In this document: piece by piece, positions 28,501 through 35,911 of the stretch
Position numbering within the stretch: position 1 is the stretch's first letter
How the letters are laid out: every line of letters starts with the position of its first letter
From: Oerskovia merdavium
Lineage (GTDB): Bacteria > Actinomycetota > Actinomycetes > Actinomycetales > Cellulomonadaceae
Direction of reading: 5' to 3'
DNA: 64,000 nucleotides
NCBI RefSeq assembly: GCF_014836755.1
Contig: NZ_JACSQF010000010.1
Coordinates: 116,956-180,955, forward strand
The notes under the pieces: generated by a model
Database searches by the model: none
Seen by the model: the letters and a program-made list of their open reading frames with translations, nothing else
Told to the model about the DNA's origin: nothing
Program-made: the position numbers and the translations under genes

Positions 28501-29563
28501 CGTCGCGGCCGCCGAGCTCCCCGAGGGCTCGCGGCTGGTCCCCTGGCGGCTCGTGGACTCCGCCCAGACCTCTTCGTTCGTCGGCGAAGGGCCCTGCGTG
28601 ATCGGCGGGACAGCCTGGGACTTCGCGCACGTCGAGCGTTTCGGTGACGGCGAGCTCGACCTGCTCGTGATCGACGAGGCCGGGCAGTTCTCGCTCGCGA
28701 ACACCGTCGCGGTCTCGCGGGCCGCGCAGCGGCTCCTGCTCCTGGGAGACCCGCAGCAGCTCCCGCAGGTCTCGCAGGGGCAGCACCCCGAGCCGGTCGA
28801 CCAGTCGGCCCTCGGCTGGCTGACCCGCGCGGGTGGCGGGCACGACGTGCTGCCCCCGGAGTTCGGCTACTTCCTCGCACGGTCGTGGCGCATGCACCCC
28901 GCGCTGTGCGACGCGGTGTCCGAGCTCGCGTACGAGGGCCTGCTGCACGCCGAGGCGGCCGCGGGCGAGCGGCTGCTCGTGGGGGTCGAGCCCGGTGTGC
29001 ACGTGGTCGAGGTCGAGCACGCAGGGAACGCGGTGTCCTCGGGCGATGAGGCCCAGGAGATCGTGCGGCAGGTCCGGGCGCTGATCGGGACCACGTGGTA
29101 CCCGGGAGGGCAGGGCGGGGTCGCGCCCGTCGGTGGCGTCGCCGGCGAAGGAGCCTCCGGCGCCGGTGCGGGGTCCTCCGGTGCGGGCCCGGCCGGCTCG
29201 CGGCCGCTCGACCAGCACGACTTCGTGGTCGTGGCCCCCTACAACGCGCAGGTCTGGACCGTGCGGCACGCGCTCCAGGCCGCGGGGCTGGGGGACGTGC
29301 GTGTGGGGACGGTCGACAAGTTCCAGGGCAAGGAGGCGCCCGTCGCGATCGTCTCGATGACCGCCTCGGCGCGCGAGGACGTGCCGCGCGGCATGGAGTT
29401 CCTGCTCTCGCGCAACCGGGTCAACGTCGCGGTCTCGCGGGGCCAGTGGTGCGCCGTCGTGGTCCGCTCGCCCCGGCTCACGGACTACCTGCCGCAGCAC
29501 CCTGAGGAGCTCGCCGAGCTGGGCGCGTTCATCGGGCTGTGCCGGTCGGGGCGGCCTGCCTGA
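25571..29563 (+). CDS. RecB-like nuclease / DEDD exonuclease / SF1 helicase fusion (TM0106 family)
   Basis: 1,330 residues from the GTG at 25571, with AGGAG five bases upstream. (1) A RecB/Cas4-like nuclease in the first ~300 residues: GRADFLI (about 125), YDAKLARRAKVPALLQLAAY (about 168), then CGTCGYC. (2) A DEDD-type RNase H-fold exonuclease: DVFFDFEGDP (about 390), HVYHYASYEKTHL, ADYNEYDCLSTLRL (about 570). (3) A superfamily-1 helicase: GPPGTGKTH (about 898), LLVIDEAGQF (about 1034), LLGDPQQLPQV, VGTVDKFQGKEAPV (about 1246), NVAVSRG. Members are annotated TM0106 RecB-like nucleases; their biological role (repair or nucleic-acid processing) is not established. Ends in a palindromic repeat. 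Confidence 0.85.
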   Translation: MFLMDQQDPSAEELLVFSASDLVAASECEYRLLRTLDEKTGRAARGAVEADDMLERTATLGDVHEQQVLAGLVDLVGADAVREIPVPRTMRREDLVAAHAATLAALRDGVKVVYQGSFFDGRFHGRADFLIRTDSRAAHVSLLPAGPTTSGTLRGPGAPGAGGPEYAVYDAKLARRAKVPALLQLAAYADQLLAAGVETSPVLHLILGTRAVTDHRLADVLPVFRERRAELLHLLDTHRAAGEPVRWDAPGLRQCGTCGYCSQQVEEHDDLLRVAGLRSTQRVRLRAGGITTMTQLASATAPPRGLAARTFEALRVQARLQAGLVDVPPDGGAVPGLGPGPSGSVTWSTQVVPGEGDPEPARTEQHTLSYVVVDPAPLRDLPPPDPGDVFFDFEGDPLWSVTDPATGDVTWNIDYLFGLVERPGTPGEKPPFHEFWAHDLEQEKQALVDFVDYLAKRRAQHPGLHVYHYASYEKTHLLSIAARHGVYEQEVDDLLRQGVLVDLYSTVRHSLKVSAPSYSIKKLEPLYMGDQLRGGDVTDAAASVVAYATWCAARDAGDEDEAARLLRGIADYNEYDCLSTLRLHEFLLGLAGRSAPATSDVRTPSPVGDGWEDDLPPVLELSDAEVARRAKRAEAEQVELDVRALAGGVDGRSGDGRTDDEEAVALLGAGVGYYWREAKPFWQEYFSRLKDPVDEWQTPRSYFLVERAEVIEDWARATPRSNPSRRLRLYGELPDGTELKAGYEGATALFEGPAPDGIEPARGAVRWSTGSVRVHGVERGRLASGREVDVLDVRMPVPKGAATHDALPMALTVGQVLPTPQQEASIRALATLVQAQNPDGPKAPLGLPDHPALDLLRRRPPRTVSGGPLPTLGDGPERYIDAVTDAVRDLDGSYLGVQGPPGTGKTHLASKVIGRLVAEGWRVGVVAQSHDVVENVLAGVITKGGVAADRVGKKASGPKGRDVSRVGRDAGSGLPDDVAAAELPEGSRLVPWRLVDSAQTSSFVGEGPCVIGGTAWDFAHVERFGDGELDLLVIDEAGQFSLANTVAVSRAAQRLLLLGDPQQLPQVSQGQHPEPVDQSALGWLTRAGGGHDVLPPEFGYFLARSWRMHPALCDAVSELAYEGLLHAEAAAGERLLVGVEPGVHVVEVEHAGNAVSSGDEAQEIVRQVRALIGTTWYPGGQGGVAPVGGVAGEGASGAGAGSSGAGPAGSRPLDQHDFVVVAPYNAQVWTVRHALQAAGLGDVRVGTVDKFQGKEAPVAIVSMTASAREDVPRGMEFLLSRNRVNVAVSRGQWCAVVVRSPRLTDYLPQHPEELAELGAFIGLCRSGRPA

Positions 29564-29578
29564 GCACGGCCCTCTGTC

Positions 29579-29633
29579 GAGTGCATGATCCGGCAGCGAC
29601 ACGCCGGGCGAGTCGCTGCCGAATCACGCACCC
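29579..29633. repeat. Palindromic extragenic repeat, copy A
   Basis: Arms 29581-29600 and 29612-29631 pair at 18 of 20 positions, with loop ACGCCGGGCGA, itself nearly self-complementary. It lies 16 bp after the nuclease-helicase stop and 18 bp before the convergent gene's stop, a position suited to bidirectional termination. The same element recurs at 30406-30460 with matching substitutions in both arms. Confidence 0.75.
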
Positions 29634-29650
29634 AAGGTCTGGACAGGGCC

Positions 29651-30325
29651 TCAGAAGTCCCCGAACCCGCCGAAGTCCCCACCACCGAAGTCGCCGAAGC
29701 CCCCGAAGTCCCCGCCGGCCTCGGTGAACTCACCGCCCGTGTCACCCGCACCCGGGTCGGCCTCGGTCGCGCCGGGGTCCCCCTCGCCACCCGTCCCGCC
29801 GTCGCCCGCGAGGTTCGCGGTCGGGTCGCCGAACATCGGGCCGAACATCATGTTGGCGACCGCGGAGCCGATCACGACGCCCGCGATGGTGCCGAGCATG
29901 CTCGAGCCGATCATCGACCCCATGCCCGGCCCGCCCTGCCTGCCTCCGAACGACCGTTCGAGCGTGCCGGGGTTGCGCATCTCGGCGCGGGTCGCCATGC
30001 GGGCGAGCGACTGCGGGTCGTCGGAGGTCGCGCGCTCGGCGGGCGGCAGGCTCTCGCCGAGGTCGGTGAGCACGCGGCGTCGCTGCTCGGGCGTGAGCCG
30101 CGCGAACGCCTCGGCGTGCGCCTGCTCGACGGCCTCGGGGGGAGCGGTGCGCAGCAGGTAGCGGTAGCGGTCGATCGCGACGTCGTCCTCGCTGCGTCCG
30201 GGACCTGTCGGGGCGGGGGGCGGGGTGCCGTACACGGGGGACTCGTGGCCGTCGTAGGTCGCGGTGCGGCGCGGCACCCCGTCGTCCTGCGGGGTGCGGC
30301 CGAGGAGGCGGTCGAGGAATCCCAT
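29651..30325 (-). CDS. Hypothetical protein with Gly/Phe/Asp-rich C-terminal repeats
   Basis: 224 residues from the ATG at 30323-30325, preceded by AAGGA. N-terminus MGFLDRLLGRTPQDDG; middle domain YRYLLRTAPPEAVEQAHAEA with LTPEQRRRVLTDLGESLPP; then a hydrophobic Gly/Met-rich segment (GMGSMIGSSMLGTIAGVVIG) and a tail of FGGFGDF / GGGDF repeats. The same architecture occurs in actinobacterial proteins often mislabelled as cation-transporting ATPases. It has no ATPase motif. It is bracketed by the two palindromic repeats. Confidence 0.72.
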   Translation of the reverse strand: MGFLDRLLGRTPQDDGVPRRTATYDGHESPVYGTPPPAPTGPGRSEDDVAIDRYRYLLRTAPPEAVEQAHAEAFARLTPEQRRRVLTDLGESLPPAERATSDDPQSLARMATRAEMRNPGTLERSFGGRQGGPGMGSMIGSSMLGTIAGVVIGSAVANMMFGPMFGDPTANLAGDGGTGGEGDPGATEADPGAGDTGGEFTEAGGDFGGFGDFGGGDFGGFGDF

Positions 30326-30405
30326 GTGCGTGTCCTTCTGGTCGAACCCGTCGAGGGCGGGTGCCCTCACCGGTTCAACGCGGTACGCCGCGTCGCCGTT
30401 CCGTC

Positions 30406-30460
30406 GAGTGCATGATCCGGCGGCGAAACGCCTGGCGAGTCGCCGCCGAACCAAGCACTC
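30406..30460. repeat. Palindromic extragenic repeat, copy B
   Basis: Arms 30406-30426 and 30440-30460 pair at 18 of 21 positions, loop AACGCCTGGCGAG. It overlaps the stop of the minus-strand gene 30459-30827. Compared with copy A, a central A:T pair is replaced by G:C in both arms, a compensatory change. Confidence 0.75.
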
Positions 30461-30827
30461 AACGGCGAGCGGGCTCCGGTACGCAGCCCACCCCGCTCAG
30501 GAGCCGGACGTTGAGCGCCGCTCCCGAGACCTCGAGCGCGTGGTACTGCTCGTGCACCCGCACGGTCTGGCCGTCGGCCAGGTCGAGCGCGGTGTGGTGC
30601 CACGCCCGACAGGCGCCCTCGCCCGTCAGGTACTCGACGACGACCTCGATACCACCGTCGACCGGTCGTACCGCGCGGACCGTGCCCTCGCGCCAGCCCC
30701 AGGGCCGGTTGCCGAGCATGCGTGCGTGGACGGGGTGCAGGAGGTGCCCGGTGTCGTACCGGTCGCACACGGTCGGTGCGGGACAGGGGGCGGTCGTCGG
30801 CCGGCGTTCCATGACGTGCTGGGCCAT
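30459..30827 (-). CDS. Hypothetical protein, 122 residues
   Basis: Starts at the ATG 30825-30827 with AAGGAG upstream. The product is soluble, with CDRYDTGHLLHPVHARMLGN, GTVRAVRPVDGGIEVVVEYLTG, and CRAWHHTALDLADGQTVRVHE; the alternating hydrophobic pattern suggests a small beta-barrel. No family recognised. Its 3' end lies within palindromic repeat B. Confidence 0.65.
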   Translation of the reverse strand: MAQHVMERRPTTAPCPAPTVCDRYDTGHLLHPVHARMLGNRPWGWREGTVRAVRPVDGGIEVVVEYLTGEGACRAWHHTALDLADGQTVRVHEQYHALEVSGAALNVRLLSGVGCVPEPARR

Positions 30828-31176
30828 GGTGCTCCTTCTCTCCGTGCCCGACGGCGGAGCTCACCCCGCGCGTCGACGCTCACCCGGGCGGGCCCAGGTG
30901 AGGGGCACGAGGAGGAGCGCCGTGTCGCTGGGCTTCTCGCTCTTCCCCCACGGTCGTGGGGGCGGGTCTTCCTCCGGGAGCACCGTGCGCGTCGCGCGGT
31001 TGCCGGACCAGCACGCCGGAGGGCGGTTCGCTGGTCCTCTGGACCGTTCTCAGTTCTACCACGGCGGCAGAGACCAGGCACGGAGGTGCCTGGTCCTGGA
31101 CGCACGAGTGCCCCCGACCGGCGAACCGGTCGGGGGCACTCGTTCAATGATCAGCTACGCCCGGAGGCGAGTGAGA
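30828..31176. other. Gene-free stretch with hairpins, before the cold-shock gene
   Basis: No ORF here has coding character. It contains the promoter side of gene 30459-30827, a short stem CCCCCACG/CGTGGGGG near 30949-30966, and two stronger adjacent hairpins at 31072-31095 and 31104-31143 that end the cold-shock gene. Confidence 0.6.
31072..31143 (-). terminator. Tandem hairpins downstream of the cold-shock gene
   Basis: Hairpin 1 (nearer the gene): perfect 18-bp stem 31104-31121 with 31126-31143, loop CGAA. Hairpin 2: perfect 10-bp stem 31072-31081 with 31086-31095, loop GGAG. They lie 33 and 81 bp past the stop. Two successive stems suggest fail-safe termination or 3' RNA stabilisation. 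Confidence 0.75.
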
Positions 31177-31380
31177 TCAGAGCGGGCGGATGTTCTCCGC
31201 CTGCGGGCCCTTGGGGCCCTGCGTCACGTCGAACTCGACGCGCTGGTTCTCCTCGAGCGAGCGGAAGCCCTGCGTCTGGATGGCGGAGTAGTGCGCGAAC
31301 ACGTCGGCGCTGCCGTCCTCAGGTGCGATGAAGCCGTAGCCCTTCTCGCCGTTGAACCACTTCACGGTTCCCAATGCCAT
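31177..31380 (-). CDS. Cold-shock protein (CspA family)
   Basis: 67 residues, a single OB-fold domain: [20 protein letters not shown] (RNP1 KGYGFI) and DVFAHYSAI (RNP2-like VFAHY), ending [13 protein letters not shown] chaperone binding single-stranded nucleic acid. AGAAGGAG precedes the ATG at 31378-31380. The region up to the neighbouring gene (about 180 bp) could encode a long, structured 5' leader typical of csp genes; TTGACG on the minus strand (31444-31449) is a possible -35. Confidence 0.95.
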   Translation of the reverse strand: MALGTVKWFNGEKGYGFIAPEDGSADVFAHYSAIQTQGFRSLEENQRVEFDVTQGPKGPQAENIRPL

Positions 31381-31562
31381 GGGGATCTCCTTCTAGAGTT
31401 TCAAACAGCTCCATGATCTGGAGCCGAACATCACGGTGTTCGTCGTCAACTCTTGGGTAACAAGGTTCGCGGTGGCATGGGGCCGTTGCGCAAGGACAAG
31501 CGAGGCACTGCAATCTCACCGGTAACGGTACAGGGGTTACCCCGACTGTGCTACCCCTGTTG

Positions 31563-33098
31563 CTAACGATTGAAGTACTTGTGTCCACCAACCAGGTCAG
31601 GACCGAGCAAATCGGGCACGGTCACGAGTGTGTAACCAGCAGCCCGCAGACTGTCCACGATGCCGGGCACGGCCGACACGGTCGAGGCGTGGATGTCGTG
31701 CATCAGCAGGATCGCCCCAGGTCGGGCACCTGCGAGAGCCCGCTCGGAGGTCATGGCCGAGTCCTTGTTCTTCCAGTCCTCGGTGTCGACGTCCCACAGG
31801 ATCGCCGGCTCGTTGCGCTGGGAGAGGACACTCGTCACAGTATCGCTCGTCGCGCCGTAGGGAGGGCGCACGAGGGTCGGTCGGACGCCTGAGGCTGCCT
31901 CGACCGCGTCTGCGGTCGACTGCAGCTCCTGCGAGATCTGGTCGGTACCGAGCTTCGACAGGTCGGGGTGCGACCACGTGTGGTTCCCGACGGCGTGGCC
32001 CTCGGCGACCTCGCGGCGTACCAGGTCCGGGTTCGCCTGGACCGACCGACCGACGAGGAAGAACGTGGCCCGGACCTGCTTCTCGGCCAGGGTGTCGAGG
32101 AGCTGCGACGTGTACTTGCCGGGGCCGTCGTCGAAGGTCAGGGCGATGCACCGCAGCACCGAGCAGTCCGGTGCGTCGGGCGACGCGGGGGGTTGTGCGG
32201 GCACGGGCGGCTCCTCGGCAGGGGGTGGGGCGATCCCGATGAAGGGTGCACCGCTCGCCGCGACCTCGGCAAGCTGCTTGCCGACGGCCGACAGGACGCT
32301 CCGCGTCGCGTCCGGCTCGAGGCGCACGGCCAGCTCCCCGTCGGCCCGGGCCGAGACCAGGCCGGGCGAGAAGACCAGGGTCGCTGCGCCGTCGGGCCCG
32401 AGACGGACGTCCCGGAACGTGTCCTCGGACGACGGCACGGGCTCGCCGAACCCCAGCCCCTCGGCCGCGAGCGCCGCTCCCGCCCACTCCGCGGACTGCT
32501 TGCGACCGTCCGCGGTGAGCAGGTCCGACGACCACGTCGTGGTCGCGCGCGGGAGGTCGGTGTAGAAGGTCTGGCTGCCCACCTCCCCGTTCGCCCCGCC
32601 CGTGAAGGCGTAGGTCGAGGCGTGCACGCCCAGCACGTCGCCCTGCGCGAGCACCAGGTCCCACCCGACGTTGAGCTCGTTGCCCACCGCGTCGGGGTCG
32701 ATCGCCGACTCGTAGGCCTGCGTCGTCCCGTCGACGAAGCGGCCGAACGCCCGCGCGAGCGAGTGCTCGCCCGGGATCGCGACGGTCGAGACCGAGCGGG
32801 CGTCGCCCGTGTCCGCGGTCGACTCCTGGTGGATCTCGAGGTTCTCGACCGAGGTCGGGTCGAGGACCGCCGGCGGGTCCACGCGCTCGGCGGGGACCGG
32901 GGTCGCGGTCGGTGACGGGGTCGGCGAGGGCTGTGCCGACGGCTGTGCGGACGCGCGCGTCAGGTAGAACGTGACGCCCGCGGCGGCGACCAGCAGGGAG
33001 ACGACGACGGCGACGACCCAGACGGCCCGGCTCCGCGGGTGCGCGGGGGAGGGACCGCCCGACGGCAGGCCGCGGGACGGGGAGGCGTGCGGGGACAT
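31563..33098 (-). CDS. Membrane-anchored polysaccharide deacetylase (NodB domain)
   Basis: 511 residues. A helix at about residues 24-45 (AVWVVAVVVSLLVAAAGVTFYL) anchors it, followed by a Ser/Pro/Thr linker, an extracellular middle domain (~110-300) and a C-terminal NodB domain with motifs TFDDGP, HTWSHPD, RPPYGAT, WDVDTEDW and LMHDIH. CE4 enzymes remove N- or O-acetyl groups from peptidoglycan or polysaccharide using a metal held by Asp/His/His. The architecture resembles PgdA-type deacetylases; the substrate is inferred. The start lacks an obvious ribosome binding site. Confidence 0.87.
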   Translation of the reverse strand: MSPHASPSRGLPSGGPSPAHPRSRAVWVVAVVVSLLVAAAGVTFYLTRASAQPSAQPSPTPSPTATPVPAERVDPPAVLDPTSVENLEIHQESTADTGDARSVSTVAIPGEHSLARAFGRFVDGTTQAYESAIDPDAVGNELNVGWDLVLAQGDVLGVHASTYAFTGGANGEVGSQTFYTDLPRATTTWSSDLLTADGRKQSAEWAGAALAAEGLGFGEPVPSSEDTFRDVRLGPDGAATLVFSPGLVSARADGELAVRLEPDATRSVLSAVGKQLAEVAASGAPFIGIAPPPAEEPPVPAQPPASPDAPDCSVLRCIALTFDDGPGKYTSQLLDTLAEKQVRATFFLVGRSVQANPDLVRREVAEGHAVGNHTWSHPDLSKLGTDQISQELQSTADAVEAASGVRPTLVRPPYGATSDTVTSVLSQRNEPAILWDVDTEDWKNKDSAMTSERALAGARPGAILLMHDIHASTVSAVPGIVDSLRAAGYTLVTVPDLLGPDLVGGHKYFNR

Positions 33099-33322
33099 CA
33101 GGCCACGGTGCCACGCCCGAACGGTGCACGTCGCGCCCGGACGGGCCGATGAGGCGAGCGCCACAGCGTCCGCCTCGACCCCTCGCACGGCCGCCTCAGG
33201 TGCTTCACGACCTTCACCCGCCGGGCACCCTGGCCGCGGCGGCCGTCCGTGGTGCGCGGGCGGCCTCGACCGCGGCGCGCGACGGGTGGTGCCCACCGCC
33301 GGGCGCGGGGTAGAACTGAGTG

Positions 33323-34174
33323 ATGGTCTCTCCTTCCCAGGTCCCCGGCGTCGTGCTGAACAACGGTGTCACCGTCCCGCAGGTCGGCCTCGGCGTCTTC
33401 AAGGTGCCCGACGACGCGACCCAGCAGAACGTCGAGCAGGCGCTCGAGGCGGGCTACCGGCACATCGACACCGCGGCCGGCTACTACAACGAGGCCGGGG
33501 TCGGTGCGGCGCTGCGCGCGAGCGGGCTGCACCGCGACGAGATCTTCGTGACGACCAAGCTGCGCAACGGCGACCAGGGGTTCGAGTCGGCCCTCCAGGC
33601 GTTCGAGGACTCGCGCGAGGCCCTCGACCTCGAGGTCGTCGACCTGTACCTCATCCACTGGCCCGTGCCCAGCAAGGACCTCTACGTCGAGACCTGGCGG
33701 GCGTTCGAGAAGCTCTACGCCGACGGCGCCGCGCGTGCGATCGGCGTGTCCAACTTCCTGCCCGACCACCTCGCGCGGCTGCTTGCCGAGACCGACGTGG
33801 TGCCCGCCGTCAACCAGGTCGAGGTCCACCCCACCTACCAGCAGCGGGCCACGCAGGCCGCGACGCTCGCCGCGGGCATCGCGGTCGAGGCGTACTCGCC
33901 GCTCGGGCGAGGCGCGGACCTGGACCACCCCGCCGTGGCGGCGGTCGCGGCCGCGCACGGCGTCACTCCTGCGCAGGCGATCCTGCGCTGGCACGTCCAG
34001 GGCGGACGGATCGTCATCCCCAAGTCGGTGAACCCCGAGCGCATCGCCGCGAACATCGACGTGTTCGGGTTCGAGCTCTCGGCCGAGGAGGTCTCGGCGA
34101 TCGACGCGCTCGACTCGGACGCGCGCCTGGGCTCCGACCCCGCGACGGCCGCGTTCTCGCAGTACCCGGCCTGA
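33323..34174 (+). CDS. Aldo/keto reductase (2,5-diketogluconate reductase-like)
   Basis: 283 residues, AKR5-like: GLGVFKVPDD, YRHIDTAAGYYNEAGVGAAL (Asp/Tyr), IFVTTKLRNGDQG (Lys), VDLYLIHWPVPSK (His), NQVEVHPTYQQ, and IPKSVNPERIAANI for NADPH. TAGAAC (33311-33316) lies six bases before the ATG at 33323; an adjacent in-frame GTG at 33320 is the alternative start. Substrate unknown. Monocistronic. Confidence 0.88.
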   Translation: MVSPSQVPGVVLNNGVTVPQVGLGVFKVPDDATQQNVEQALEAGYRHIDTAAGYYNEAGVGAALRASGLHRDEIFVTTKLRNGDQGFESALQAFEDSREALDLEVVDLYLIHWPVPSKDLYVETWRAFEKLYADGAARAIGVSNFLPDHLARLLAETDVVPAVNQVEVHPTYQQRATQAATLAAGIAVEAYSPLGRGADLDHPAVAAVAAAHGVTPAQAILRWHVQGGRIVIPKSVNPERIAANIDVFGFELSAEEVSAIDALDSDARLGSDPATAAFSQYPA

Positions 34175-34354
34175 GCCCGGGTCGCAGACCCCTCACCTGC
34201 GCCTCTGCCGAATCGAGACGTCCCCGTGACGGTGCCGTAACGCGGCACGGAGTCTCGCGTAACGGTGTCCGCATACGTTCCATGCACTCAGGTCGTCAGG
34301 ACCCGAGCCCGGAACCTCGGGCACGTTGTCCGGTTCGCCGTGTGTGACTCTCTG

Positions 34355-34370
34355 GTTGCAATTGTGCAAC
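34355..34370. promoter_or_regulatory. Candidate operator GTTGCA-N4-TGCAAC
   Basis: Perfect 6-bp inverted repeat around ATTG, about 130 bp before the livK start, in an AT-rich patch. Confidence 0.45.
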
Positions 34371-34411
34371 TGGGGTTTCGCGCTCGTCCGACCTGTGCCA
34401 TCGTCAGCACG

Positions 34412-34429
34412 ATATTCAGTGCTGAATAT
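34412..34429. promoter_or_regulatory. Candidate operator ATATTCAG-TG-CTGAATAT upstream of livK
   Basis: A perfect 8-bp inverted repeat with a 2-bp spacer, followed by a further ATTCAG half-site, and overlapped by AGCAC...GTGCT. It is 68 bp upstream of the livK ATG. Such AT-rich symmetry in 73% GC DNA strongly suggests a binding site, possibly for an Lrp/GntR-type regulator of branched-chain amino-acid uptake (inference). Confidence 0.6.
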
Positions 34430-34497
34430 TCAGGTGATCCACCGCGGGTGCGAGGACTCTGAGCACCCGGGTGCGATCTGGCGCACGGAGGTTCGGA

Positions 34498-35739
34498 ATG
34501 CAACGCACAGCACGTCGAACGACGGGTGGGCTGGCCCTCGCGCTGGCTGCCACCCTCGCCATCACCGCATGCGGTACTCAGTCTCAGGGGGACAACACAG
34601 GATCGACAGAGTCGTCGAGCGAGACCGGCACGGCCGACCTCGCGATCGTGCCATCCGTCCAGATCGACATCGACGGCCAGGAGGTCCCGGTCGAGACCTC
34701 GGGCGACCCCGTCGACCCGGCCGGTGACGGGACGGCCGAGTGCGCCGAGGGAACCTCGATCGCCATGGCCGGCGCCCTGACCGGCCCCAACGCCGCGCTC
34801 GGGCAGAACATCCTCTACGGCGCCAAGGTCGCCGTCGACGCGTTCAACGCCGCGAACGCGGGCTGCCAGATCACCATCAAGGAGTTCGACACCGAGGGAG
34901 ACCCGCAGAAGGCCACCCAGGTCGCCCCGCAGATCGTGGGCGACGCGAGCGTCATCGCGCTCCTCGGCCCGGCGTTCTCGGGCGAGACGTCCGCGACCGG
35001 CGACGTCTTCAGCCAGGCGGGCCTGCCGTCGCTGTCCGCGTCGGCGACCAACCCCGACATCACCAAGAACGGCTGGAAGACGTTCTTCCGCGGCCTGGCG
35101 AACGACGCGGTCCAGGGCCCCGCGGTCGCCAAGTACATGGTGGACACGCTCGGCTACGAGAAGGTCTGCGTGGTCCAGGACAACTCGGACTACGGCGTGG
35201 GCCTCGCCAAGGAGATCACCGCGGGACTGGGTGACGCGGCGGACGACTCGTGCTCGGCCGAGGTCAAGGTCGGCGACAAGGACTTCGCCGCGGCGACCCA
35301 GCTCATCTCGAGCTCGGACGCCGACGCGGTCTTCTACGCGGGCTACTACGCCGAGGCGGCACCGTTCGCGCAGCAGCTGCGTGACGCGGGCGTCGACATC
35401 CCGTTCGTGTCCGCGGACGGCACCAACGACCCGCAGTTCGTGACCCAGGCGGGGGCCGCGTCCAAGGGCGCGATCCTGTCGTGCCCCTGCGGCCCGGCTC
35501 CTGACGAGTTCGCCTCGGCCTACGAGGCGCTCAACGGCCAGGCTCCCGGCGTCTACTCGGTCGAGGGCTACGACCTGGCGACGATCATGCTCACCGGGAT
35601 CGCGTCCGGCGTGACGGACCGTGCCGGGATGCTCGACTTCGTGACGAACTACGACGGTGAGGGCTTGGCCCGCACCTACAAGTGGGACGACACGGGCGAG
35701 CTCTCGTCGGCCCTGATCTGGATCTACGAGGTCAAGTAG
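34498..35739 (+). CDS. livK: Branched-chain amino-acid ABC transporter binding lipoprotein
   Basis: 413 residues; GGAGG lies six bases before the ATG at 34498. Lipobox AITAC, a ~70-residue linker, then a periplasmic-binding type I domain: IAMAGALTGPNAALGQNILY, GPAFSGETSATGDVF, VCVVQDNSDYGVGLAKEI, DADAVFYAGYYAEAAPFAQQ, VYSVEGYDLATIML. It captures Leu/Ile/Val or related substrates for LivHMGF. A hairpin follows before livH, typical for raising binding-protein levels. Confidence 0.9.
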   Translation: MQRTARRTTGGLALALAATLAITACGTQSQGDNTGSTESSSETGTADLAIVPSVQIDIDGQEVPVETSGDPVDPAGDGTAECAEGTSIAMAGALTGPNAALGQNILYGAKVAVDAFNAANAGCQITIKEFDTEGDPQKATQVAPQIVGDASVIALLGPAFSGETSATGDVFSQAGLPSLSASATNPDITKNGWKTFFRGLANDAVQGPAVAKYMVDTLGYEKVCVVQDNSDYGVGLAKEITAGLGDAADDSCSAEVKVGDKDFAAATQLISSSDADAVFYAGYYAEAAPFAQQLRDAGVDIPFVSADGTNDPQFVTQAGAASKGAILSCPCGPAPDEFASAYEALNGQAPGVYSVEGYDLATIMLTGIASGVTDRAGMLDFVTNYDGEGLARTYKWDDTGELSSALIWIYEVK

Positions 35740-35766
35740 CCGGTCGGCGCCTGCCGGTCCGGAGCG

Positions 35767-35805
35767 CCGCCCCCGCCTGGTCGAGCACGACCGGGTCGGG
35801 GGCGG
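35767..35805 (+). terminator. Hairpin between livK and livH
   Basis: CCGCCCCCG (35767-35775) pairs with CGGGGGCGG (35797-35805), with an inner GGTC/GACC stem. It starts 28 bp after livK, with no further promoter obvious before livH, suggesting partial termination or mRNA processing that favours livK. Confidence 0.65.
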
Positions 35806-35911
35806 TGTGCCCTGACGGCAGCCGCCGAGCGGGCCACGGCGCGCCCGCCCCCTCGCGGGGTGGGCGCACCGCAGTCGGCCGCCCGCCCTCCCCCCGGCTC
35901 GCAGGAGCAGC

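Larger units (their letters stand above)
34175..34497. other. Intergenic control region upstream of livK
   Basis: 323 bp without a gene. It becomes distinctly AT-richer towards livK and holds two palindromes listed separately (34355-34370 and 34412-34429). GGAGG at the right end serves livK. Confidence 0.7.
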
